A stretch of 64,000 nt of DNA, from positions 62,001 through 126,000 of the forward strand of contig NZ_JACIDW010000007.1 in NCBI RefSeq assembly GCF_014196505.1. Reading direction: 5' to 3'. A program made the position numbers and the translations under genes. Shown piece by piece: positions 10,217 to 17,326 of this stretch. The stretch is from Rhizobium metallidurans (GTDB lineage: Bacteria > Pseudomonadota > Alphaproteobacteria > Rhizobiales > Rhizobiaceae). Under the pieces are notes generated by a model. The model ran no database searches and had not been told where the DNA came from. It saw only the letters and a program-made list of their open reading frames with translations. How positions within the stretch are numbered: the first letter of the stretch is position 1; each line of letters starts with the position of its first letter.

Positions 10217-10954
10217 TTACAGCAGGCGGTAGCGGAATGCCCGCGCGACCGCCTGCATGCGGTTGACGGAATCGAGCTTGCGCATCGCGCTCTTCAGATA
10301 TCCGACCACCGTGTGCGGCGAGAGCTCCAGTATGATGGCGATCTCGTCGCTGCTCTTGCCGGCCGCGGACCAGCGCAGGCATTCGATCTCGCGGCTGCTG
10401 AGGCTCTCCAGCGGTTGCTCGGTGACCTGCAGGCGAGCGTAGAGGTCGAGAAATTCCATCGCGCTGAACACATGCGCCATCGCCTCCTGGCGCGAAAGAT
10501 CAGCCCGCGCGCCGGAAAAGGCGAAAATATACGGCTGGCGATCGGCGTCATGCAGCACGAAGGCAAATGTGCGGCGAAATCCCAGCTCCCGAAACAGGCC
10601 GGTGATCCGCTGGTTCTTCGGGTTCGCCGCGCTGCTTTCGAATGCGCTGACATCGAACGACACCGGCAGGCTGGATTTCCTGAGCTCGCAAACAAGCGCG
10701 CTATTGTGAAACAGGTCATCCTCGTCATAGGCGGCAACGAGGCTCTCCGGCCAGTTGCTGAAGATGTGGTTTCCCGCGAAACCGCCATTGTCGCCGTGGG
10801 GAAAACCCGCGAACAAGTAGTGGCTGAAGCCCGCCGCTTTCGCGAGCCGCGCCAGGCGCTGCTCGGGATCGGTGGTCGATAGGCTGGATTTTTCCGACGA
10901 TAAAAAAGCAATATCCGCCGCGCCGTCTTGCACGGCGCGTTCTTCATTCCGCAT
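10217..10954 (-). CDS. LuxR-family transcriptional regulator with autoinducer-binding-like domain
   Basis: A 245-residue regulator with a sensory domain at about residues 25-170 and a C-terminal LuxR-type helix-turn-helix (LSSREIECLRWSAAGKSSDEIA through SPHTVVGYLKSAMRKL) in the last 62 residues. The size and layout match quorum-sensing LuxR proteins. Pocket residues normally invariant appear changed: the Asp-Pro pair in the xxDPV segment reads Asn-Ser here (FHNSALV), and the following Trp is Phe (LPVSFD). No luxI-type synthase is in the window, so it is a solo regulator with an uncertain ligand. Confidence 0.82.
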   Translation of the reverse strand: MRNEERAVQDGAADIAFLSSEKSSLSTTDPEQRLARLAKAAGFSHYLFAGFPHGDNGGFAGNHIFSNWPESLVAAYDEDDLFHNSALVCELRKSSLPVSFDVSAFESSAANPKNQRITGLFRELGFRRTFAFVLHDADRQPYIFAFSGARADLSRQEAMAHVFSAMEFLDLYARLQVTEQPLESLSSREIECLRWSAAGKSSDEIAIILELSPHTVVGYLKSAMRKLDSVNRMQAVARAFRYRLL

Positions 10955-11353
10955 CGATTTCGTCCTTCAAAGGCTAAATTTGCCTAAAAACGCTCTTCTG
11001 GCAGCAACAATCAAAGTATAGGAAAAGAAAAATCGCTCGCTTCAACACCAGGCAAAGCCCGAACTTCGATCCCCAACACGGACAGAAAGAACAATCGCGC
11101 CGACGCACGACCTTCTATCTGCCATTGGGGAGGCTTATAGTTTGACGAAGATCAGACAACTAATATTCATTGTGCATGGCTCCCATGCGCTCATGGCAAA
11201 TTTACGTAAGGGAAGCCATGCGCGGCGACCCGCGAAAGCGCCGTGATCCGACGCGGTTAAATTTATTATCAAAGTGTTACGATGCGTTTAGGCAATTTTT
11301 AAATGTGACAAGCTAGAGTGGCTCTCGTGGTCTTGAGTTGTGTAGAGAGTCCA
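10955..11353 (+). other. Upstream region of sciP and the LuxR-type gene
   Basis: A 399-bp divergent non-coding stretch, AT-rich from 11139 to 11310. Possible elements are a TTGACG at 11142 with a weak TATTCA 16 bp on, and a TTTA-N7-TTTAA at 11287-11302 that resembles a degenerate CtrA site (TTAA-N7-TTAA) about 52 bp upstream of sciP. Both are weak matches. Confidence 0.4.
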
Positions 11354-11629
11354 ATGACCGAAATGATACGTCCCCGAGTTAAATATGTCATCGGCCCCGA
11401 TGGCAGCCCGCTGACGATTGCGGATTTGCCGCCGCCGAATACTCGGCGCTGGGTAATTCGCCGCAAGGCGGAGGTTGTCGCGGCTGTGCGCGGTGGCCTG
11501 TTGAGCTTGGAAGAAGCTTGCGAACGCTATACCCTGACCGTCGAGGAGTTTCTCTCCTGGCAGTCCTCGATCAACAGCCACGGTCTTGCCGGCCTGCGCA
11601 CCACGCGCATCCAGCAGTATCGCCATTGA
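11354..11629 (+). CDS. sciP: CtrA inhibitor SciP (DUF1153 family)
   Basis: A 91-residue protein matching SciP over its whole length: MTEMIRPRVKYVIGPDGSPL, then LPPPNTRRWVIRRKAEVV and a helix-turn-helix region GLLSLEEACERYTLTVEEFLSW. In Caulobacter, SciP binds CtrA and blocks transcription from CtrA-activated promoters, and its own gene is CtrA dependent. I chose the ATG at 11354, preceded by GAGAG, because it gives the canonical N-terminus; a GTG 36 bp upstream is unlikely. It lies 1.9 kb from ctrA in the same island. Confidence 0.93.
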   Translation: MTEMIRPRVKYVIGPDGSPLTIADLPPPNTRRWVIRRKAEVVAAVRGGLLSLEEACERYTLTVEEFLSWQSSINSHGLAGLRTTRIQQYRH

Positions 11630-11972
11630 TTAGTTTTTGAAGTTCATTCCATTTCAGTTCGGGCCGACCGCACATCACGGGATGTGAAGCCGGCCCGAAG
11701 CTTTTGTTGCTTGCCGGCATTCATTCCATTGCCGAACTGAACCGACGCTCCAGGCGCGGCCACCGTCCACAAAGACCACTCGGACAGGGGCTGCGCGAGC
11801 AAGGCTCGGCATCGCCTTCGCAAGCGCCAGCCCCGCCAACTCCCCTTCATCGAAGCCTTCCTTTTCATCGAACACTGCCTTTCTTCGAACAATGCGTCAC
11901 CCTTGGCGACCTTTGCTTTGCGCGGGCGCCATGGCACGTTTCGTTTGACGCAATCGAAAGGAGACGGTTCGG
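11630..11972. other. Spacer between sciP and the GNAT gene
   Basis: A 343-bp non-coding stretch. It begins with the sciP terminator hairpin at 11658-11705. The rest holds no convincing reading frame; the open frames on either strand are short and of low complexity. Confidence 0.5.
11658..11705 (+). terminator. Terminator hairpin downstream of sciP
   Basis: A compound stem-loop: the outer arms TTCGGGCCG and CGGCCCGAA enclose an inner CACATC/GATGTG pair, followed by CTTTTGTT. It starts about 30 bp after the sciP stop codon. Confidence 0.65.
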
Positions 11973-12251
11973 ATGAAGATCACCGACGAAGAAAACGCAT
12001 CGGGCGGCCGCTACGTGGCCGAGCTTGAAGGCCATCAGGCCGAAATGACCTATTCGCGCACATCGCCGAAACTCATCATCATCGATCATACCGGCGTGCC
12101 GGATGCGCTGCGCGGCAAGGGCGTCGGCCAGGCTCTGGCGTTGCACGCGGTCGAAGCCGCCCGAACCGGTGGCTGGAAGATCATTCCGCTCTGCCCCTTC
12201 TTCAAGGCGCAGGCGGTTCGCCACGATGAGTGGCGCGACGTCATCAATTGA
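11973..12251 (+). CDS. Small GNAT-family N-acetyltransferase (COG2388/YjdJ type)
   Basis: A 92-residue single-domain protein, the normal size for the COG2388 minimal GNAT group. The acetyl-CoA loop is VPDALRGKGVGQALALHAVE (about residues 43-62), and IIPLCPFFKAQAVRHDEW is the conserved end block of this group. The acyl acceptor is unknown. AAAGGAG precedes the ATG. A strong hairpin terminator follows. It sits inside the cell-cycle island but carries no sign of belonging to it functionally. Confidence 0.85.
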   Translation: MKITDEENASGGRYVAELEGHQAEMTYSRTSPKLIIIDHTGVPDALRGKGVGQALALHAVEAARTGGWKIIPLCPFFKAQAVRHDEWRDVIN

Positions 12252-12273
12252 GCTTCTGACGGTGAAAAACGCC

Positions 12274-12318
12274 AAAAGCCATGTATGACGGACAGCACGC
12301 CCGTCATGCATGGCTTTT
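12274..12318 (+). terminator. Hairpin terminator after the GNAT gene
   Basis: 18-bp arms with one mismatch (AAAAGCCATGTATGACGG against CCGTCATGCATGGCTTTT) and a 9-nt loop. The A-run before and T-run after make it a potentially bidirectional terminator. Confidence 0.75.
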
Positions 12319-12362
12319 ATGAGATGACACCCCGGATGCCCGAAGGCATCGATCATCCTGGC

Positions 12363-12468
12363 TTAGAGCGCCGTGCGTCCGAATGGACGCACAAAGGACG
12401 CTCTAACACTTTGAATCTACGCATCGAGCTTTCCGAAAATCGATTCCGATTTTCGGGCCGATGCGCTA
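12363..12468. repeat. Rhizobial-type intergenic palindromic repeat element
   Basis: Two consecutive palindromes. The first, 12363-12406, has outer arms TTAGAGCG/CGCTCTAA and inner TGCGTCC/GGACGCA. The second, 12421-12464, pairs GCATCG...CCGAAAATCG with CGATTTTCGG...CGATGC. I recognise this double-hairpin sequence as a common short repeat between genes in Rhizobium and Agrobacterium genomes. Only one copy is in this window. Its last three bases form the fliJ stop codon. Confidence 0.7.
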
Positions 12469-12816
12469 GGCTCGTGCCCGAACCGCTCCGTCGCGCTCCT
12501 CGAGCGCGGCAGCGCGTGCATATTCCGCCTGCATCTCTTCGAGCGTCTGCTCCAAGGCCTCTTCCTGCATCCTCAGTTCCTTGATCGAAACCTGAAGATT
12601 GTCCGCGCGCTGGCGTGCTGCCTTCGCGAAGGTGGGATAGGCGAAGTGATTCGGGTCGGAAATGCCGGACTTCTTTTCCTCGACGACGATCTGGCTCTCC
12701 AGATCCTTCGTCATACGGTCAAATTCAGACATCATCATCTGCAACTGCTGCAGTTGACGACGCTTTTCGTTCACCTGAAACTCTTTCAGACGAACTAGGC
12801 TCTCACGCGACTTCAT
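12466..12816 (-). CDS. fliJ: Flagellar export protein FliJ
   Basis: A 116-residue, almost entirely helical coiled-coil protein beginning MKSRESLVRLKEFQVNEKRR, the classic FliJ start. FliJ is a chaperone and stalk-like part of the flagellar type III export gate ATPase complex, working with FliI and FliH. I chose the ATG at 12816 because GGAG stands 8 bp upstream; an earlier ATG (12822) is too close to it. The C-terminus runs into a palindromic repeat that supplies the TAG stop. Placement next to ctrA is typical of Hyphomicrobiales. Confidence 0.9.
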   Translation of the reverse strand: MKSRESLVRLKEFQVNEKRRQLQQLQMMMSEFDRMTKDLESQIVVEEKKSGISDPNHFAYPTFAKAARQRADNLQVSIKELRMQEEALEQTLEEMQAEYARAAALEERDGAVRARA

Positions 12817-13256
12817 ACGCATTACTCCAGTGATGCGAGACCCCGGCTTCACTTGAAACCGCCCTTTAGCTGCCGCCTTCATGCGACTTGCCCAAAAAAT
12901 TTCCCTCGGCGTTAACAAAAACCTACCGCTGGTAACCTTTCGTTTACGGGCATCGTTAATGATAGTGCCGATGATTTAAGGGTCGGTAAACACAACTACG
13001 CGATTTCCGGTCCGTTTCATTGGTGAGTCGAATGAATCGCTTGCCGGCCTTTCTTAATGTAACAGTTGAGAATAGGGCCTTGCGGATTCTCGTTGGAAAA
13101 CAGCGGAATGGACAAAATATTTAATAAATTGATTACCTCTTGCCAGAGTGAATCAGAATTTGTTAACCATTTCGTGGCAGCTTCCAAATCACGCAGTGAC
13201 ATTTCTGTATCGCGTAGGGGCCAGACCACCTTTCGGCGGCGGTAAAGGGGATAAGA
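12817..13256. other. Divergent regulatory region between fliJ and ctrA
   Basis: A 440-bp AT-rich spacer with many TTAA, GTTAAC and GTAAAC words (12911-12916, 12955-12958, 12975-12978, 13163-13166), as expected of a ctrA promoter with autoregulatory sites. A 70-codon open frame on the minus strand (13017-13229) is not convincing. Confidence 0.55.
13163..13170 (+). promoter_or_regulatory. Candidate CtrA half-site upstream of ctrA
   Basis: TTAACCAT, the form of the CtrA half-site, lies 87 bp upstream of the ctrA ATG. ctrA is autoregulated in Caulobacter and in rhizobia, so a site here is expected. Binding is inferred. Confidence 0.5.
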
Positions 13257-13958
13257 ATGCGGGTACTACTCATCGAAGATGACAGCGCGACAGCGCAGAG
13301 CATCGAACTGATGCTCAAGTCAGAAAGTTTCAACGTCTACACCACCGATCTAGGTGAAGAAGGCGTCGATCTCGGCAAGTTGTATGATTATGATATCATC
13401 CTTCTTGATCTCAACCTTCCAGACATGTCCGGATATGAAGTGCTGCGCACTCTCCGCCTGTCCAAGGTTAAAACACCGATCCTGATCCTGTCCGGCATGG
13501 CCGGCATCGAGGACAAGGTTCGCGGTCTCGGCTTCGGCGCCGACGACTACATGACCAAGCCTTTCCACAAGGACGAACTGGTTGCTCGCATCCATGCGAT
13601 CGTCCGTCGTTCCAAGGGTCACGCCCAGTCGGTCATCATGACCGGCGAACTGATCGTCAACCTCGACGCCAAGACCGTCGAAGTCGGTGGCCAGCGCGTT
13701 CACCTGACGGGCAAGGAATACCAGATGCTGGAGCTGCTTTCGCTCCGCAAGGGCACGACCCTCACCAAGGAAATGTTCCTGAACCACCTGTACGGCGGCA
13801 TGGACGAACCGGAACTGAAGATCATCGACGTCTTCATCTGCAAGCTGCGCAAGAAGCTCGCGAATGCGGCCGGTGGCGCCAACTACATCGAAACCGTCTG
13901 GGGCCGCGGCTACGTTCTGCGCGAGCCGGATGGCGCCGAGTACGCCGAAACAGCCTGA
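13257..13958 (+). CDS. ctrA: Cell-cycle response regulator CtrA
   Basis: A 233-residue OmpR-family regulator. The receiver domain begins [20 protein letters not shown], with phospho-acceptor Asp51 in [11 protein letters not shown], Ser79 and Lys101 in MTKPF. The C-terminal winged helix includes [20 protein letters not shown] and [11 protein letters not shown]. It is the master regulator of the alphaproteobacterial cell cycle, controlling replication initiation, division, motility and envelope genes. It is phosphorylated through CckA and ChpT; chpT lies 0.6 kb downstream. It is followed by a strong terminator. Confidence 0.97.
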   Translation: MRVLLIEDDSATAQSIELMLKSESFNVYTTDLGEEGVDLGKLYDYDIILLDLNLPDMSGYEVLRTLRLSKVKTPILILSGMAGIEDKVRGLGFGADDYMTKPFHKDELVARIHAIVRRSKGHAQSVIMTGELIVNLDAKTVEVGGQRVHLTGKEYQMLELLSLRKGTTLTKEMFLNHLYGGMDEPELKIIDVFICKLRKKLANAAGGANYIETVWGRGYVLREPDGAEYAETA

Positions 13959-13991
13959 TATCCGATTTCGGTCCCTACGCCGATCATCCCT

Positions 13992-14020
13992 AAAATCCCG
14001 CCTCCACGGCGGGATTTTTT
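13992..14020 (+). terminator. Rho-independent terminator of ctrA
   Basis: A perfect 11-bp stem (AAAATCCCGCC and its complement), 5-nt loop and a T6 run, 33 bp after the ctrA stop codon. Confidence 0.85.
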
Positions 14021-14044
14021 GTGTCCATGGACAGCCTGAAACGA

Positions 14045-14071
14045 CAAAAGCCGCCCCGAAGGCGGCTTTTG
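14045..14071 (-). terminator. Rho-independent terminator of the receiver protein gene
   Basis: A perfect 11-bp stem (CAAAAGCCGCC and its complement) with a 5-nt loop, T-rich on the minus strand, 22 bp beyond the stop codon of the minus-strand gene at 14093. Confidence 0.75.
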
Positions 14072-14092
14072 CGTTTGGATCGAATGGAAATC

Positions 14093-14455
14093 TCAGGCGG
14101 CGATGGCGCGATTGCCGAAGACCGCGGTCAGGATCTTGCGATCGAAGGGCTTCAGCAGGAAGTCCGTGGCCCCTGCCCGCTTGCCCATCATCAGCTTCTT
14201 CAGGTCGGCCTCGATCACGCAATAGTAGATCTTGACCTCCTTTCCGCCTTCCATGGCGCGAACCGCCACGATCAGATCAAGCGCGCCATCCATGGACGAA
14301 TCGACGATCAGGTAATCGGGCAGTTCCACCTGGCAATGGGACAATGCTTCGCTGGCGCTGGAGGCTTCACTGACCATGAAGTCGAGTTCGGACAGAATCC
14401 GCTTCCCGACCTTACGAACGACGTCCGACGAATCGGTGATCATGAACCTTTGCAT
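14093..14455 (-). CDS. Single-domain response regulator with atypical receiver
   Basis: A 120-residue stand-alone receiver with no output domain. The phospho-acceptor is Asp52 in LIVDSSMDG and the conserved Lys is Lys102 in FLLKPFD. Two usual features are changed: the N-terminal acidic pair is Asp8-Ser9 (MITDSSD), and the switch Thr/Ser before the Glu-Ala/Asn segment is Val80 (YYCVIEAD). It lies between ctrA and chpT and is transcribed in the same direction as chpT. A role as a phosphate sink or partner of the ChpT relay is possible but not shown. Confidence 0.82.
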   Translation of the reverse strand: MQRFMITDSSDVVRKVGKRILSELDFMVSEASSASEALSHCQVELPDYLIVDSSMDGALDLIVAVRAMEGGKEVKIYYCVIEADLKKLMMGKRAGATDFLLKPFDRKILTAVFGNRAIAA

Positions 14456-14582
14456 CGCTGCTCCATTGCCCCGCTTCTGTCCCGGCGGGCATCTTCACGG
14501 GCAAGGATAGAAACATTCGGCTAAGGAAGTATTACTTCGATACAAGCAATGTGCCGGGATTTTCTCCCGGCCGGATTTTCGA

Positions 14583-15230
14583 TCAGGCCGGAATGACTTC
14601 GGCGGTGAAGACGATCTCTTCGGCGCTGGCGCTATGGCCAAGCTTCATGCCGCACTCTTCCGCGAGCAACACTGCGTAATAGGGCTGGATCGTGTGGGCA
14701 TCGATCGCTTCTTCGATCTCACCCGTCGAGATCTCCACGAACTTCGGCGGCAGTCGCATCAGCTTGCCCTTGGCGACGAGCGTGAACTTGGCGTCGAATT
14801 CAGGGTTTTCGAGCGTGATATCGATCTGGCCGCCGCGCGGGATCGAGGAATAGGCGACGAGGAACAAGTTGAGCAGCAGCTTGACGCGGTTCTTCGCGAT
14901 GATCGCGCGCGGTCCGGTCCAGACCACCTCGGTCTTCTTCTCGGCGGCGGCGAAATCCTTGGCGGCGCGCTCGGCTTCGCCAGTGTCGATCGACGCACCG
15001 ACGGAGCCGGAAGCGCCGAAGGCAAGGCGTGCGAATTTGAGACGGACCGAGGCGTTCAGCGCGCTGGTGCGGATAAGATCCATGGCGTCTGCATCGGCGC
15101 CGCCCTCGTCGAGCAGTTCAAGGCCGTTGTTGATCGCGCCGACGGGCGAGATGACGTCATGGCAAACACGGCTGCAGAGAAGCGCGGCCAGATCAGGGCC
15201 GGTCAGGGTAAGGTTTGGATTCTTCGACAT
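14583..15230 (-). CDS. chpT: Histidine phosphotransferase ChpT
   Basis: A 215-residue protein. The start ATG at 15230 follows GGAG by 6 bp; ATG 15233 is the alternative. The dimerisation helix contains the phosphorylated histidine in LLCSRVCHDVISPVGAINNGLELL (His24). The rest has a degenerate histidine-kinase-like ATPase fold (EVVWTGPRAIIAKNRVKLLLNL) that cannot be expected to bind ATP. ChpT passes phosphate from CckA to CtrA and CpdR. Its position near ctrA and eipA matches other Hyphomicrobiales. Confidence 0.93.
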   Translation of the reverse strand: MSKNPNLTLTGPDLAALLCSRVCHDVISPVGAINNGLELLDEGGADADAMDLIRTSALNASVRLKFARLAFGASGSVGASIDTGEAERAAKDFAAAEKKTEVVWTGPRAIIAKNRVKLLLNLFLVAYSSIPRGGQIDITLENPEFDAKFTLVAKGKLMRLPPKFVEISTGEIEEAIDAHTIQPYYAVLLAEECGMKLGHSASAEEIVFTAEVIPA

Positions 15231-15332
15231 CATTGTCTCCAAGAGGGCGGTGATTCATTCCGCCACACATATTGCTTCATCATTGCACGAAGTTTGCGAG
15301 CGTACTCGGCGCCATAATGACACCATATTTGG

Positions 15333-15347
15333 TAAACCGATTGTTAA
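15333..15347 (+). promoter_or_regulatory. Candidate CtrA site upstream of eipA
   Basis: TAAA-N7-TTAA, one substitution from the CtrA consensus TTAA-N7-TTAA, centred about 79 bp upstream of the eipA start. eipA is reported to be CtrA-linked in Brucella, which makes the match worth noting. Confidence 0.4.
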
Positions 15348-15418
15348 GACCATCCGCGCAAAATGATAGAAACGCCGGAAACGGCTCCATGTATCGACCA
15401 TGATGAACGGATGACACC

Positions 15419-16015
15419 ATGCGCCCCTCAATCCTAGGAAGATTTCTGGCCGACTGCCGGCGGGTCTCAATACTCGCGATCTCGTGCCTGATGCTTGCCG
15501 CTACCCAGGCCGCGGCCCAGCAGACCGGCAGCGATCAGTATTCGGTTCAGGAAATTGTCGATGCCGGTCACTCCTTCTTCGGCTCCACCAGCGGCGGTCT
15601 TGCCAAGGCGGTCGAAGCGGCCTTCCAGAAGTACGGCTTGCCGAACGGCTATATCCTCGGCCAGGAAGGCTCTGGCGCCTTCATCGCCGGCCTGACCTAT
15701 GGCGAAGGCCAGCTCAACACCAAGAACGCCGGCGAGCATCCGCTCTACTGGCAGGGTCCGTCGCTCGGCCTCGATTATGGTGGCCAGGGCACGCGCGTCA
15801 TGATGCTGGTCTACGACCTCCCGTCGACCGATGCGATCTACGCCCGCTTCGGCGGCGTCAGCGGCCAGGCCTTCGTCATCGCCGGCTTCGGCATGACGCT
15901 ACTCAAGAACAACAACGTCCTCGTCGTGCCGATCCGCACCGGCGTCGGCGCCCGCCTCGGTCTCAACGTCGGCTACATCAAGATTACCCAAAATCCGACC
16001 TGGAACCCCTTCTGA
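15419..16015 (+). CDS. eipA: Envelope integrity protein EipA (DUF1134)
   Basis: A 198-residue exported protein. A signal peptide with a basic start and hydrophobic core (CRRVSILAISCLMLAATQAAA) is probably cleaved after residue 33. The mature part is a single DUF1134 domain: YSVQEIVDAGHSFFGSTSGGLA, then GLDYGGQGTRVMMLVYDL and IRTGVGARLGLNVGYIKIT. In Brucella, EipA is a periplasmic beta-barrel-like protein needed for envelope integrity and virulence, and its gene is a CtrA target. It is divergent from chpT with a 188-bp shared spacer. Confidence 0.9.
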   Translation: MRPSILGRFLADCRRVSILAISCLMLAATQAAAQQTGSDQYSVQEIVDAGHSFFGSTSGGLAKAVEAAFQKYGLPNGYILGQEGSGAFIAGLTYGEGQLNTKNAGEHPLYWQGPSLGLDYGGQGTRVMMLVYDLPSTDAIYARFGGVSGQAFVIAGFGMTLLKNNNVLVVPIRTGVGARLGLNVGYIKITQNPTWNPF

Positions 16016-16131
16016 CGGCAAGCGCACGGCGAACTCTGTGTCGCCGTGACCCATCCGCCACTTGCCCTAACGGCGTTGGCCGCTTAATCATTGGCTGACG
16101 CAAATCAACTTCTGGAAGCAGTGGCCTTGCC

Positions 16132-17292
16132 GTGATCGAATACGCGCTCTTGTTCGGATTGGGCTTTCTGGCCGCGGCGTTCCTGGTTTTCCTCGTATCG
16201 CCGGCCGTTCATCGCCGTATCGTCTGGTACACCGAAAACCGCATGCGCGCCACGATGCCGCTCAGCCCCCAGGAAGTGCGTGCGCAAAAGGACATGGTCC
16301 GCGCGCTTTACGCAGCCGAGAACGCCCGCACGACGCAGGACCTGATTCGCGAACGCGAAAAGTCGATGTCGCTGCAATTGAAGTACGACCACATCGCCCG
16401 CGACGCCGGCCACTTCGCCTCCGAGATCAGCGCGCTCCAGGCCCAGATCGCCGACATGAGCGTCGAGGCCGCAGAACTGCGCTCGCATCTGCGCAAGGAC
16501 GAGAACTACATCAGTCAGCTGAAGACCAGCCTGCATATCGCCGAGCAGGCGAGTGCCGCCAAGGAAGGCGAACTCGACGCTCTCCGCATCCGCCTGAACA
16601 AGATCGCCGAACAGACCGACAATCTGAAGATCGACATGGCCGCGCGCGAGACCGAGTTCGAGAACCTCACCTTCAAGCACAGCGGATTGCGCAGCGAGCG
16701 CGACGAGCTCCGCCAGGACGTGAGCCTGCTGCAGAAGCGCGCCAAGGATGCCGAACAGAAGCTGACGCAGCAGGAACACACGGTCATCCGCCTGGAAGAC
16801 CGCGCCGAGCGCGACAAGGCCACGCTTGCCGACAAGGAGGCGCTTCTAACGCGCCGGCAGCAGGAGCTGACCAAGCTCAAGGATCAGGTGAAAGCCGCCA
16901 ACGCCGACATGCGCAAGGCGAACCGCGCGCTTCGCTCGGCGGGCCTCGCGCCCCTCGTTCTCATCCCGCCGCAGGAAAAGCCCGTGCAGGAAGACGCCCC
17001 GATATCCGAACTGGACACGGCCGCCGTCGCCGCGCGCCTCGCCGAGGAAGTGCGCGCCCGCAGCGCCGCCGTTTCCGAGGAAATCCTTGCCGCCAGGCTG
17101 AACACCTCCAAGGACGGCGCCATCCGCGAGGAAATCGCGACGATCGCCGCCGACATGGTGGCGCTGACCGCCATCAACGAAGGCAAGGCATCGCCGATCC
17201 GCAATCTGCTGCCGGAGACGGCGGAAACCAAGGACGGCGAGCGCATCGACCTCGCCCAGCGGGCCGCAACGATCCTGTCGCAGCCCGGCTAG
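16132..17292 (+). CDS. Membrane-anchored coiled-coil protein, unknown function
   Basis: A 386-residue protein with an N-terminal membrane anchor (residues 3-24, LLFGLGFLAAAFLVFLVSP), then a long predicted coiled coil from about residue 50 to 275 rich in Glu, Lys, Arg, Gln and Leu heptads. A Pro-containing linker (VLIPPQEKPVQ) precedes an Ala/Glu-rich helical tail. The start is a GTG with only a weak upstream GGAAG. I do not recognise the family; the layout recalls envelope or division scaffold proteins such as the RmuC/EzrA style. It follows eipA by 116 bp on the same strand. Confidence 0.75.
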   Translation: MIEYALLFGLGFLAAAFLVFLVSPAVHRRIVWYTENRMRATMPLSPQEVRAQKDMVRALYAAENARTTQDLIREREKSMSLQLKYDHIARDAGHFASEISALQAQIADMSVEAAELRSHLRKDENYISQLKTSLHIAEQASAAKEGELDALRIRLNKIAEQTDNLKIDMAARETEFENLTFKHSGLRSERDELRQDVSLLQKRAKDAEQKLTQQEHTVIRLEDRAERDKATLADKEALLTRRQQELTKLKDQVKAANADMRKANRALRSAGLAPLVLIPPQEKPVQEDAPISELDTAAVAARLAEEVRARSAAVSEEILAARLNTSKDGAIREEIATIAADMVALTAINEGKASPIRNLLPETAETKDGERIDLAQRAATILSQPG

Positions 17293-17326
17293 CCAAGCCC
17301 GATACCGGTGAGCACGACAAAAGATC

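Noticed and set aside
11865..12356. 163-codon minus-strand frame over the small GNAT gene
   Set aside because: Shadow of the GNAT gene; it also reads through a terminator hairpin.
12363..12468. Double hairpin considered as a CRISPR-like or attachment-site structure
   Set aside because: Only one copy, no regular spacing, no integrase or cas genes; it fits a dispersed rhizobial intergenic repeat.
13017..13229. 70-codon minus-strand frame upstream of ctrA
   Set aside because: It lies wholly in the AT-rich ctrA control region, has no clear ribosome site or homology, and overlaps the candidate CtrA half-site.
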